From the NCBI GenBank assembly GCA_900473185.1, contig UCKU01000022.1, forward strand, positions 85,441 through 149,440: DNA of 64,000 nucleotides, given 5' to 3'. The stretch comes from Hyphomicrobiales bacterium. GTDB taxonomy: Bacteria > Pseudomonadota > Alphaproteobacteria > Rhizobiales > Rhizobiaceae. Positions 16,922-25,129 of this stretch are shown piece after piece. Each line of letters starts with the position of its first letter. Position 1 is the stretch's first letter. The notes under the pieces are model-generated. The model made no database searches and was not told where the DNA came from. It saw only the letters and a list, made by a program, of their open reading frames with translations. The translations under genes were made by a program, and so were the position numbers.

Positions 16922-17851
16922 TCAGAGGGCTTTTTCGAGCTCCGGCAGGACGTCGAAGAGATCGGCGACAAGTCCATAGTCGGCAATCTGAAAGATCGGA
17001 GCTTCCTCGTCCTTGTTGATCGCAACGATAACCTTCGAGTCCTTCATGCCGGCGAGATGCTGGATGGCGCCAGAGATGCCGCAGGCAATATAGAGCTGCG
17101 GGGCGACGACCTTGCCGGTCTGGCCGACCTGCCAGTCGTTCGGGGCGTAGCCGGCATCGACGGCGGCACGGGAAGCACCGACGGCTGCACCGAGCTTGTC
17201 GGCGACCGGCAGGATGACTTCCTTGAACTTTTCGGCGGAGCCGAGCGCGCGACCGCCGGAAATGATGATCTTGGCGGAGGTCAGTTCCGGTCGCTCGGAG
17301 GCCGACAGCGCGTCGGACACGAAATTCGAAAGACCCGGATCAGAAACGGCCGGAATCACGTCGACGGCAGCCGAACCGCCCTCGGAAGCCGATGCGAAAG
17401 AGGCGGTGCGCACGGTGATGACCTTCTTGGCGTCGGTCGCCTGCACCGTCTGGATCGCATTGCCGGCATAGATCGGGCGCTTGAAGGTGTCGGGCGAAAC
17501 CACTTCGATGATTTCGGAGACCTGGGCGGCGTCGAGGAGTGCTGCGACACGCGGCATGACGTTCTTGCCGGTGGAGGTGGCGGCGGTGACGATCGTGTCG
17601 TAGCTGCCGGCCAGTGAAACGATCAGGTCGGCGAGCGGTTCGGCAAGGTTGTTGGCGAGCTCGTCGCTTTCGGCGAGCAGCACCTTAGAGACACCGGAGA
17701 GCTTGGCAGCTGCGTCGGCGGCGGCTTTTGCACCCTTGCCGGCGACGAGAACGTGGATGTCACCACCGATCTGAGACGCAGCCGTCAGGGCCTTGGCAGT
17801 CTGGTCGGAAAGGCTCGCGTTGTCGTGGTCAGCCAGAAGAAGAATGGCCAT
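16922..17851 (-). CDS. etfA: Electron transfer flavoprotein alpha subunit
   Basis: FAD-binding subunit of ETF, which passes electrons from acyl-CoA dehydrogenases to ETF-quinone oxidoreductase. The 309-residue protein has the ETF fold at the N-terminus and the C-terminal FAD domain with GASRAAVDAGYAPNDWQVGQ, VAPQLYIACGISGAIQH and AINKDEEAPIF. The ribosome binding site GGGAG is nine bases from ATG 17851. It follows etfB by 24 bases, so the two form one operon. Confidence 0.95.
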   Translation of the reverse strand: MAILLLADHDNASLSDQTAKALTAASQIGGDIHVLVAGKGAKAAADAAAKLSGVSKVLLAESDELANNLAEPLADLIVSLAGSYDTIVTAATSTGKNVMPRVAALLDAAQVSEIIEVVSPDTFKRPIYAGNAIQTVQATDAKKVITVRTASFASASEGGSAAVDVIPAVSDPGLSNFVSDALSASERPELTSAKIIISGGRALGSAEKFKEVILPVADKLGAAVGASRAAVDAGYAPNDWQVGQTGKVVAPQLYIACGISGAIQHLAGMKDSKVIVAINKDEEAPIFQIADYGLVADLFDVLPELEKAL

Positions 17852-17875
17852 TATCGTGTTCTCCCTTTCCAGATC

Positions 17876-18625
17876 TCAGAGTACGCCGGCTTCGTTCTTG
17901 AGCTTGTCGACAAGCTCGGCGACCGACTTCACCTTCACGCCTGCCTTGCGGCCCGACGGTTCTTCCGTTTTCAGCACCTTGAGGCGCGGCGCGGTGGAGA
18001 CGCCGAAATCAGCCGGGCTCTTCTTGTCGAGCGGCTTCTTCTTCGCCTTCATGATGTTTGGCAGCGTTGCGTAGCGCGGCTCGTTCAAGCGCAGGTCGGT
18101 CGTCACGACGGCCGGAAGCTTGACCTTGATCGTCTGCAGGCCACCGTCGATCTCACGGGTGACAGTGGCGCTATCGCCGGCGATCTCGACCTTGGAGGCG
18201 AAGGTCGCCTGGGCGGCGCCGAGAAGGGCTGCAAGCATCTGGCCGGTCTGGTTGCTATCATCGTCGATCGCCTGCTTGCCGACGATGATCAGGCCTGGCT
18301 TTTCGGCGTCGGCAACACCCTTGAGGATCTTTGCGACGGCGAGCGGCTCGACGGCGTCATCGGTCTCGACGAGGATGGCGCGGTCGGCACCCATGGCGAG
18401 CGCGGTGCGCAAAGTTTCTTCGGCCTTGGCCGGGCCGATCGAGACGACGACCACTTCCTCGGCCTTGCCGGCTTCCTTCAGGCGAAGGGCCTCCTCAACC
18501 GAAATCTCGTCGAACGGGTTCATCGACATCTTGACGTTGGCAAGGTCGACGCCCGATCCATCCGGCTTGACGCGGATCTTCACGTTGTAATCGACAACGC
18601 GCTTGACTGGGACGAGAATTTTCAT
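17876..18625 (-). CDS. etfB: Electron transfer flavoprotein beta subunit
   Basis: AMP-binding partner of EtfA. The 249-residue protein begins KILVPVKRVVDYNVKIRV and includes the family motifs NPFDEISVEEALRLKE and IVGKQAIDDDSNQTGQM. The ATG at 18625 has AAGGAAGGA upstream. The gene heads the etfBA unit. The 183-base upstream gap carries a promoter whose -35 overlaps a MerR/LiuR-like palindrome. Confidence 0.95.
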   Translation of the reverse strand: MKILVPVKRVVDYNVKIRVKPDGSGVDLANVKMSMNPFDEISVEEALRLKEAGKAEEVVVVSIGPAKAEETLRTALAMGADRAILVETDDAVEPLAVAKILKGVADAEKPGLIIVGKQAIDDDSNQTGQMLAALLGAAQATFASKVEIAGDSATVTREIDGGLQTIKVKLPAVVTTDLRLNEPRYATLPNIMKAKKKPLDKKSPADFGVSTAPRLKVLKTEEPSGRKAGVKVKSVAELVDKLKNEAGVL

Positions 18626-18778
18626 GGGGTCCTTCCTTCGAACAGAGATGGGCCTTCAACAGAGACTTCTGGGAAAATGCGCGCTTGGACGCTGCTCCGA
18701 TTGTCGAATGGCGACATGGATACGCGTTTTTCCTCCAAATACAACGCTTCCGTAACGCAGCCAGTCGATTTGGATGGC

Positions 18779-18806
18779 AATATATTAACGTTTACGTTCA
18801 CGTCAA
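18779..18806 (-). promoter_or_regulatory. etfBA promoter with overlapping LiuR-like operator
   Basis: On the minus strand TTGACG (18806-18801) and TATATT (18784-18779) are 16 bases apart, a good sigma-70 promoter. The interval contains TTGACGTGAACGTAAA (18806-18791), which fits the TTnACGTnnACGTnAA palindrome of LiuR, a MerR-family regulator of branched-chain amino acid and acyl-CoA breakdown that often controls etf genes. The transcript would have a leader of about 150 bases. Confidence 0.55.
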
Positions 18807-18808
18807 TA

Positions 18809-19594
18809 TTAAAGCTTGTCCCGTCCCCAGGGCAGGCGCGGCGGCACGGGCATGCCGGAGGCGGTGACACGGATGGGGACCGGCCGATCGCGAACGGCAC
18901 GTGGTGTGACGATCTGCCGGTCGAAGAGCGGCACGCCCGGCCGGCGCAGGATCAGAATGAGCAGGGCGCCAGCGATGATGCCGCCGACATGCGCGCCCCA
19001 CGAGACGTTACCGTCAGGATCGACCAACAGCATGAAAAACTGCTGACCAACCCAGAGCAGGAGTGGGATGAAGGCCGGCAGCGGCAATGGTACGCGGAAA
19101 AAGACCAGCACCCAGACCCGCACGCGCGGATGCAGCATCAGATAGGCCGCCACCACGCCGGAAATTGCGCCCGATGCACCGACGAGAGGCGCTTCCGATG
19201 TCGTCGACAGCAGACCGTGGCAAAGGGCACCGGCGGCAGCGCAGGCGAGGTAGAAGATGAGGAAACGCAGATGTCCCATTGCATCCTCGACATTGTCGCC
19301 GAAGACCCAGAGGAAGATCATGTTGCCGGCAAGATGCCAGAAGCCTGTGTGGATGAAGGAATAGGTGATGTAGGTGGCAGCTTCCGGCACGATCTCCAGT
19401 CCTGGCGCCAGCATCGCATGGCCGAAGATGATAGCCGGGATATAGCCGAGGCCGATGGTTGCCGCCTGCGCGACTTGATCGCTTTCGACTGCCGTGAAGA
19501 TCCAGGCGGCGATGTTCGCCGCCATCAGCCCGAGTGTGACCCACTGAACCCTAATGTGTTTCAGCGTGTTGGCATCGTGCAGCGGTATGAACAT
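18809..19594 (-). CDS. Rhomboid family intramembrane serine protease
   Basis: Integral membrane protease that cleaves substrates within or near their membrane segments. The 261-residue protein has about six membrane segments, the catalytic serine in GASGAISG (Ser141) and the catalytic histidine in WGAHVGG (His202). The HxxxN motif is seen in GFWHLAGNM. ATG 19594 is chosen because the first membrane segment starts soon after; further upstream starts would overlap the adenosyltransferase gene. Substrate unknown. It lies 37 bases after the cobalamin adenosyltransferase stop. Confidence 0.9.
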   Translation of the reverse strand: MFIPLHDANTLKHIRVQWVTLGLMAANIAAWIFTAVESDQVAQAATIGLGYIPAIIFGHAMLAPGLEIVPEAATYITYSFIHTGFWHLAGNMIFLWVFGDNVEDAMGHLRFLIFYLACAAAGALCHGLLSTTSEAPLVGASGAISGVVAAYLMLHPRVRVWVLVFFRVPLPLPAFIPLLLWVGQQFFMLLVDPDGNVSWGAHVGGIIAGALLILILRRPGVPLFDRQIVTPRAVRDRPVPIRVTASGMPVPPRLPWGRDKL

Positions 19595-19631
19595 GAAGGC
19601 CTGCCCCCGGGCGATCGTGACGGCTGCGAAC

Positions 19632-20210
19632 CTACCTGTTTTTTCCGGGAACCCAAAGCACATCTGCCTTGCCGCCATTATTTGCATGACGGGAAGCTAC
19701 GAACAGGAAATCGGAGAGGCGGTTGACGTATTGAAGTGCTGCGGCGCTGACGATTTCTCCGTCGCTTCGGGCAAGCGCCACCATCAGCCGTTCGGCGCGG
19801 CGTGCGATCGTGCGGGCGAGGTGCAGATGGGCGGCCGCGGCGCTGCCGCCAGGCAAAACGAAGGATTTCAGCGGCTGCAGTTCGGCATTCAGCCTGTCGA
19901 TATCCTGCTCCAGCCGTGTGACCTGGCTTTCGACGATGCGCAGCGGCTCGTAAGCCGGCGGCTCAGCGGTTTCAGGCGTGGCCAGATCGGCGCCGAGATC
20001 GAAGAGGTCGTTCTGGATCAGCGCCAGCATGGCGTCGAGTTCGGCTAGGTCTGCCGTATGCAGCCTTGCGACGCCGATCGCCGAATTGGTTTCGTCGATG
20101 GTTCCGTAGGCCTCGACGCGCGTATCGTGTTTGGCGCGGCGCTGGCCGGAGACCAGCGCGGTCGTGCCGTCATCGCCGGTTCTGGTGTAGATCTTGTTGA
20201 GCTTTACCAT
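19632..20210 (-). CDS. Cob(I)alamin adenosyltransferase, PduO type
   Basis: Makes adenosylcobalamin from cob(I)alamin and ATP. The 192-residue protein has the N-terminal ATP-binding motif TRTGDDGTTAL (residues 10-20), VEAYGTIDETNSAIG, and the C-terminal signature FVLPGGSAAAAHLHLAR with RRAERLMVAL. PduO-type enzymes usually serve methylmalonyl-CoA mutase or ribonucleotide reductase in rhizobia. No cobalamin riboswitch is visible upstream. It is followed by the rhomboid gene on the same strand. Confidence 0.93.
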   Translation of the reverse strand: MVKLNKIYTRTGDDGTTALVSGQRRAKHDTRVEAYGTIDETNSAIGVARLHTADLAELDAMLALIQNDLFDLGADLATPETAEPPAYEPLRIVESQVTRLEQDIDRLNAELQPLKSFVLPGGSAAAAHLHLARTIARRAERLMVALARSDGEIVSAAALQYVNRLSDFLFVASRHANNGGKADVLWVPGKNR

Positions 20211-20224
20211 CGCCGGCTCGCAGA

Positions 20225-20428
20225 TCAGCTCGGGCGTCCGCCGCCGGTCAGCCAGAGCGTCAGCATGATCAGGATGACGGCGATCGCCTGCAGCAGCACG
20301 CGCAGCTGCATCAGCTTGTTGGAAAGGTTCGCATCGCCACCCTTCATCATGTTGAACAGGCCGCGGATCAGTACGAGGGCGACGAGGCCCATGACGATGA
20401 TCGCGATGACGTAGGTGACTGTGGACAT
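20225..20428 (-). CDS. Twin transmembrane (HIG1-domain-like) small protein
   Basis: A 67-residue protein with two membrane segments (residues 5-25 and 44-63) joined by a basic loop FNMMKGGDANLSNKLMQLRV. This is the bacterial form of the HIG1 domain, which in mitochondria binds respiratory complexes III/IV. It lies 14 bases before the adenosyltransferase start and 18 after the SDR stop, so it is probably cotranscribed. The role in rhizobia is not known. Confidence 0.85.
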   Translation of the reverse strand: MSTVTYVIAIIVMGLVALVLIRGLFNMMKGGDANLSNKLMQLRVLLQAIAVILIMLTLWLTGGGRPS

Positions 20429-20446
20429 GGCAGTCTCTTTTCTTCT

Positions 20447-21280
20447 TCAGTCCGTCCAGCGCATCAGGCGGTAGAAGAGATTGGCCGGAAGCAGCCTCTT
20501 CAACAATATGCCCTGTTTAGCCGGAATCGTTACGGGATAATGTGGCTTCGGATTTTTCGAGTTCAATGCACGCGTCAATACTGCATAGACCGCCTCGGGG
20601 CCAAGTTTGTGGCGGTTGACCGGGCCCGAGCCTTCAAGGCGGGCAAGCTGTCTGCGGTATTCGACCGCATGGGGCGAGTTTTCCAGGTCGACATGTTCTT
20701 TGATCTTTACCAGCGCGTTTGCCGTAAAGCGGCTGGTGATCGGTCCCGGCTCAATCAGGCTCACATGAATGCCGCTTCCCTGCAGTTCCATGCGCAGGGT
20801 GATGCTCAAGCCTTCGAGCGCGAATTTCGAGGCCGTGTAGGCGCCGCGATAGCGGTAGGGCACGAGGCCGAGAATTGAGGAACATTGCACGATGCGCCCC
20901 TGGCCGTGCCGGCGCATGAAGGGAATGACCAGCCTGGTCAGCTCGTGCCAGCCAAAGACATTGGTCTCGAACTGGTCGCGCAGCGCCTGCGTCGACAAAT
21001 CTTCTACCGCTCCCGGCTGCCCATAGGCGCCATTGTTGAACAGTGCATCGATCCTGCCTCCGCTGCGCTCGGCCACTGCACTCACCAGTGCCGAGATCGT
21101 CTCGGGCTGTGTGTAGTCCATTAGGAAAGCTTCGATGCCGTCTGCTTCAAGCGACGACAGATCCTCGACCTTGCGTACTGTGGCGAAGACACGCCAGCCG
21201 CCCGCTTTCAGGGCGCGCGCGCAATAAGCGCCGATGCCGGAAGAGCATCCGGTCACGACGATGGTGCGCTGATCGGCCAT
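20447..21280 (-). CDS. SDR family oxidoreductase
   Basis: Classical short-chain dehydrogenase of 277 residues. The cofactor motif is TGCSSGIGAYCA (residues 11-22), the structural NNGAYG replaces the usual NNAG and the catalytic pair is in YTASK. The C-terminal extension with RHKLGPEAVYAVLTRAL and LLPANLFYRLMRW suggests membrane association or a lipid-like substrate. ATG 21280 faces the divergent YihY gene at 68 bases. Substrate unknown. Confidence 0.9.
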   Translation of the reverse strand: MADQRTIVVTGCSSGIGAYCARALKAGGWRVFATVRKVEDLSSLEADGIEAFLMDYTQPETISALVSAVAERSGGRIDALFNNGAYGQPGAVEDLSTQALRDQFETNVFGWHELTRLVIPFMRRHGQGRIVQCSSILGLVPYRYRGAYTASKFALEGLSITLRMELQGSGIHVSLIEPGPITSRFTANALVKIKEHVDLENSPHAVEYRRQLARLEGSGPVNRHKLGPEAVYAVLTRALNSKNPKPHYPVTIPAKQGILLKRLLPANLFYRLMRWTD

Positions 21281-21348
21281 TCAATGATTCCTGTACAAAG
21301 TGGGACTCGTTTCCCATATTCGCGGGAAGGATACAATTGGGAAGCCGA

Positions 21349-22320
21349 ATGCCGAAATTCCTGCGCACGCTCTATGATGTGGTCTACGATGCCATCTGCC
21401 ATCTCATCGAGGACGACGGCTTTGCCATGGCAAGCCATGTGGCGCTTTCCACTCTGCTTGCGGTCTTTCCCTTCCTGATCTTCGGCACTGCGCTTGCCAA
21501 TTTTCTTGGCGCCGACCAGTTTTCCACCACGGCCATCCATCTGATCTTTGATACATGGCCGGAAGCCATCGCCAAGCCGCTGGCCGACCAGGTGGTGCAG
21601 GTGTTGACGATCCCTCGCGGCGGGCTGCTGACCATCTCTGTGCTTGCAGCTGCCTATTTCGCCTCGAACGGTGTCGAGGCGCTCAGAATCTCGTTGAATC
21701 GTGCTTATCGCGTGCAAGAGACACGGCCCTGGTACTTCACGCGCCTTGCCAGCCTTGGCTATGTCTTCATCGCTGTGATCATCTTTGCGGCCATCAGCAT
21801 TCTGCTCGTGGCAGTTCCTGTTGGTCTTGACTATGCGCGCGACTGGCTGCTGCATAACGACACGCTCGAATGGCTTCCCGTCACGATCCGTCAATGGTTG
21901 CCCATTATCGTCGACACACTCGAAATTGTTTTCAGCTGGCGCATTTATGGCACGCTCGTCATGCTGACGATTGCCCTGCTTGTCGTCCATCTCTGGTTAC
22001 CCGCCGGCAAGCGTCGCGTTTTCGACGTCGTTCCAGGCGTGTTTCTGACCTTGGTGCTCTGGCTCGTCGGCGCGCTGATCTTTGCCTATTATCTTGCGAC
22101 CTTTGCCAATTACACGGCCACCTATGCCGGTCTGGCATCTGTCATGATCGTGCTGATCTTTCTCTACATGGTGGGTGTCATCTTCATCGTGGGCGCGGAG
22201 ATCAATGCGGCGCTCATGAAGTTCCGGGTGCTGCGCAATTTCTCGCGAACTTTCTCGGTGGTCGGACGTGACCACACTGCTGATTCAAAGTCCGACAAGA
22301 CGGCGAATATCGGCAGCTGA
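21349..22320 (+). CDS. YihY/BrkB family inner membrane protein
   Basis: A 323-residue protein with about six membrane segments, starting after MPKFLRTLYDVVYDAICHLI. The family motif ASHVALSTLLAVFPFLIF and the C-terminal GLASVMIVLIFLYMVGVIFIVGAEINA are present. Once called ribonuclease BN, the family is now regarded as a transporter-like or envelope protein of unknown role. ATG 21349 follows GGAAG. The 3' end overlaps the 3' end of the convergent gluQRS gene by 36 bases. Confidence 0.88.
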   Translation: MPKFLRTLYDVVYDAICHLIEDDGFAMASHVALSTLLAVFPFLIFGTALANFLGADQFSTTAIHLIFDTWPEAIAKPLADQVVQVLTIPRGGLLTISVLAAAYFASNGVEALRISLNRAYRVQETRPWYFTRLASLGYVFIAVIIFAAISILLVAVPVGLDYARDWLLHNDTLEWLPVTIRQWLPIIVDTLEIVFSWRIYGTLVMLTIALLVVHLWLPAGKRRVFDVVPGVFLTLVLWLVGALIFAYYLATFANYTATYAGLASVMIVLIFLYMVGVIFIVGAEINAALMKFRVLRNFSRTFSVVGRDHTADSKSDKTANIGS

Positions 22321-23166
22321 CAGCCCTTTGGCACGCAGCTCCGCAAGGCCGGTATCACCCTCGCTCTTGGAAAGCTTGCGGCCATCTGCATCCACGACGA
22401 GGCGATGATGATAGTAGACGGGCTGCGGCAGGTTGAGCAGGTTTTGCAGCAGCCTGTGCACCGAGGTGGCGTGGAAGAGGTCGAGACCGCGCACGACATG
22501 GGTCACGCCCTGCAGCGCATCATCGATGACCACGGAGAGATGATAGCTCGAGGGCGCATCCGAGCGTGAGAGAACGACGTCGCCCCAAGCGGCGGGCTCT
22601 GCCAGGATTTCGCCCTTTCGTTCATCGCCGGTCTCTATCCAAAACAGCGGTTCGCCGATCAGATCCAGTGCCCTGTTCATGTTGAGCCGCCATGCATGTT
22701 TGAGACCGGAGACCAGCATCGTATCGCGTTCTTCATCGCTGCGGTCACGGTCGTCGGCTGGATAGTGCGGCGTGCCATCCGGATCTCGCGGCCAGGACTC
22801 ACCCATTCTCTCATAGGCGGCGACGCGTGTTTTGACCTCGCTGCGCGTCAGGAAGGAGGGATAGACCAGTCCGCGTTCGATCAGTGAATGAAGGGCTGCC
22901 TGGTATTCGGAGAAATGTTCCTGCTGGCGACGGACCGGCTGTTCCCATTCAATGCCCAGCCACTGGAGATCGGCGTAGATACCGGCCTCGAATTCGGGCG
23001 TGCAGCGCGTCAGATCGATGTCTTCGATACGCAGCAGCAGCCGTCCGTCTGCGGCCCTGGCCATGTCGTCGTTCAGGAAAGCCGACAGCGCGTGACCGAG
23101 ATGCAGAGGCCCATTGGGGCTCGGGGCGAAACGGAAGACGGGTTTTTGACGCGGAGTCGTGATCAT
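22285..23166 (-). CDS. gluQ: Glutamyl-Q tRNA(Asp) synthetase
   Basis: Attaches glutamate to the queuosine base of tRNA-Asp. The 293-residue protein is a short GluRS-like enzyme without an anticodon-binding domain. It has RFAPSPNGPLHLGHALSA with the HIGH-like HLGH, GRKLSKSEGD as the KMSKS loop, and the expected catalytic-core length. Where the E. coli enzyme has zinc-binding cysteines (CxC), this one reads YPSFLTRSE, and no cysteine is found in that region, so the zinc site appears lost. ATG 23166 matches the family start; a longer N-terminus to 23223 would enter the glycosylase gene. Confidence 0.9.
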   Translation of the reverse strand: MITTPRQKPVFRFAPSPNGPLHLGHALSAFLNDDMARAADGRLLLRIEDIDLTRCTPEFEAGIYADLQWLGIEWEQPVRRQQEHFSEYQAALHSLIERGLVYPSFLTRSEVKTRVAAYERMGESWPRDPDGTPHYPADDRDRSDEERDTMLVSGLKHAWRLNMNRALDLIGEPLFWIETGDERKGEILAEPAAWGDVVLSRSDAPSSYHLSVVIDDALQGVTHVVRGLDLFHATSVHRLLQNLLNLPQPVYYHHRLVVDADGRKLSKSEGDTGLAELRAKGLSAADIRRLVGL

Positions 23167-23851
23167 GCTTTCTTCTGGCATGGATTTGAAGCGATCGCGA
23201 GGCAAGGTGCGGGTCATCAGCAATGAAAAGGATATTGAAGAGGGGCTTGCCGCTCTTCTCGTTCTCGATCCACGGCTCGTGCCGATTGCCAGTGAGGCCG
23301 GCCCTGTCCCGCTGAGGCTGCGCGAGCCGGGCTTTGCCGGCCTTGCTCATATCATCGTTTCGCAGATGGTGTCGCGCGCCAGCGCCGAGGCGATCTGGCG
23401 GCGGATGCAGCCGGCGAGCGGACTGCTAAGCGCGGAATCTTACATATTGCTTCATCCAGATGCCTGGCGCGAGTTTGGGCTATCGCGCGCCAAGGCCGAT
23501 ACGTTGACGCGGACTGCGCAGGCGGTCGCATCCGGACGAATCAATTTGCAGACCCTGGTCCAGAAACCGCCTGGCGAAGCGCTCGCAGAACTGACGGCTC
23601 AGAAGGGAATCGGGCCATGGACGGCAGAGGTCTATCTGATGTTCTGCGGCGGCCATGTGGACGTGTTTCCTGCGGGTGACGTGGCGCTTCAGGCGGCGGT
23701 TGCTGCGGCATTCGGTCTCGCTGAACGCCCGCAAGCCAAAGTACTTACAGGGCTTGCGGAAATCTGGTCACCCTGGCGCTCGGTCGCAGCCCGGCTTTTC
23801 TGGGCTTATTACGCCGCAAAAATGCGTCGCGACGTGCTGCCGATCGGCTAA
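23165..23851 (+). CDS. DNA-3-methyladenine glycosylase II (AlkA-like)
   Basis: HhH-GPD base-excision glycosylase that removes alkylated bases. The 228-residue protein has the helix-hairpin-helix and catalytic block LTAQKGIGPWTAEVYLMF then DVFPAGDVALQ, where the aspartate is catalytic. It lacks the N-terminal AlkA domain, as is usual for the short forms. The start is uncertain: GTG 23159, ATG 23165 (GGAG eight bases upstream, used here) and ATG 23180 are all possible. It overlaps the divergent gluQRS start by two bases. Confidence 0.88.
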   Translation: MLSSGMDLKRSRGKVRVISNEKDIEEGLAALLVLDPRLVPIASEAGPVPLRLREPGFAGLAHIIVSQMVSRASAEAIWRRMQPASGLLSAESYILLHPDAWREFGLSRAKADTLTRTAQAVASGRINLQTLVQKPPGEALAELTAQKGIGPWTAEVYLMFCGGHVDVFPAGDVALQAAVAAAFGLAERPQAKVLTGLAEIWSPWRSVAARLFWAYYAAKMRRDVLPIG

Positions 23852-23897
23852 TGGACACCTTCCCTCAATTTGCCTTTATCCCCTGAATTTATTGGAC

Positions 23898-23927
23898 TTC
23901 ACAATCCTGTAACAACCGGCCTAATAT
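23898..23927 (+). promoter_or_regulatory. Candidate promoter of the HNH gene
   Basis: TTCACA (23898-23903) and TAATAT (23922-23927) are 18 bases apart. The start codon follows 36 bases after the -10 box. Confidence 0.4.
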
Positions 23928-23963
23928 ACAGGTGCAGATGCCGAATCGATCCAGGAGGGCTCC

Positions 23964-24521
23964 TTGACGATTGCAGTCTCACCACAGGCCCTGCCAGCGC
24001 TCGTCCTGAACGCTGACTACCGGCCACTGAGTTATTACCCCTTGTCGCTCTGGTCCTGGCAGGACGCGATCAAGGCGGTATTTCTCGACCGTGTGAACAT
24101 TATCGCGGAATATGAGCATGAGGTTTCCTCACCGAGCTTCTCGATGCGGCTGCCGAGTGTCGTGTGCCTAAAAACTTACGTTCAGCCGTCCCGCAATCCC
24201 GCCTTTACCCGCTTCAACGTCTTCCTGCGCGACAGGTTCGAGTGCCAGTATTGCGGCGCTCATGACGATCTGACCTTCGACCACGTTATCCCGCGCGCTC
24301 ATGGCGGCGAGACGACCTGGGAGAATGTCGTGGCGGCCTGTTCGCCCTGCAATCTGCGCAAGGGCAGCAAGCTTCCGAAGCAGGCAAGCATGTTCCCGGC
24401 GCAGAAGCCGTACCAGCCGACTGTGCAGGATCTGCACAATAACGGCCGGCTCTTCCCGCCGAACTACCTGCATGACAGCTGGCTCGACTACCTCTACTGG
24501 GATACCGAGCTACAGCCGTGA
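23964..24521 (+). CDS. HNH endonuclease
   Basis: A 185-residue protein with a C-terminal HNH nuclease domain: zinc cysteines Cys94, Cys97, Cys126 and Cys129, and the catalytic DH of FDHVIPRAHGG (His107) with Asn121. The N-terminal part (LVLNADYRPLSYYPLSLWSW) is typical of the conserved alphaproteobacterial HNH family found in single copy, not of phage or intron enzymes. The start is TTG 23964, supported by AGGAGGG about six bases upstream. The role is unknown; nearby DNA repair genes fit a housekeeping role. Confidence 0.88.
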   Translation: MTIAVSPQALPALVLNADYRPLSYYPLSLWSWQDAIKAVFLDRVNIIAEYEHEVSSPSFSMRLPSVVCLKTYVQPSRNPAFTRFNVFLRDRFECQYCGAHDDLTFDHVIPRAHGGETTWENVVAACSPCNLRKGSKLPKQASMFPAQKPYQPTVQDLHNNGRLFPPNYLHDSWLDYLYWDTELQP

Positions 24522-24591
24522 TGCGTTGGTTCGAAGTCCTTGGTTTACGCAGTCGTTAACTGCGCATTTCTGCGCGACGTGCTTTAAGCGC

Positions 24592-25107
24592 TTACGCAGT
24601 CTTCTTCACACTCCAGAAGGCGAAGGCTGCGAGGATCAGGCTCGCGATCACATTCCAGCCCGCAAAGGACAGGCCGAGAACGCGCAGTGCCGCATCCGTG
24701 CAGGACGGCCCCTTGATCGTGTTCAGCTCGCCCAGGAGATCGCCGGCATTGGTAGTCATGCTGCTTGCGGTGGTCGAGCAGGTGGCCGGACCTGCCCAGA
24801 AGTGCCATTCCACACCTGCGTGATAGACGCCCATGCCGGCGCCGACGAGCATGAGGATGCCAACGGCAAGAATGATGGCGCGCGTCATCCAGTTCGGCAG
24901 GCCGATGAGGGCGGCCACCGCGCCGACGATCGCGATCGGAATCCCATAATAATAGGGCTGGCGCTGCAGCAGGCAGAGCGCACAGGGAATATAGCCGCCG
25001 ATATACTGGAAGCCGAGAGCCGTTCCGACGACCACTGCCATGGCAACGGCAAGCAGCAACGAGAGGGTGAAGCCCGGGCGGGCAAGCGGCGAGGTGGTGG
25101 CATTCAT
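24592..25107 (-). CDS. dsbB: Disulfide bond formation protein B
   Basis: Reoxidises DsbA and passes electrons to quinone. The 171-residue protein has four membrane segments, the first cysteine pair in IPCALCLLQR (Cys42, Cys45), and a second pair in the large loop, GPATCSTT and GPSCTD. ATG 25107 has GGAG seven bases upstream; an upstream start at 25140 would overlap the neighbouring VTT gene. It belongs with that gene in a small unit. Confidence 0.9.
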   Translation of the reverse strand: MNATTSPLARPGFTLSLLLAVAMAVVVGTALGFQYIGGYIPCALCLLQRQPYYYGIPIAIVGAVAALIGLPNWMTRAIILAVGILMLVGAGMGVYHAGVEWHFWAGPATCSTTASSMTTNAGDLLGELNTIKGPSCTDAALRVLGLSFAGWNVIASLILAAFAFWSVKKTA

Positions 25108-25129
25108 GGCGGAACTCCGCGAAGTTGGC

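Noticed and set aside
17753..19726. A 657-residue plus-strand frame across etfB and the rhomboid gene
   Set aside because: Crosses two real genes and the operator region; no family motif, Arg/Asp/His-rich composition of a shadow frame.
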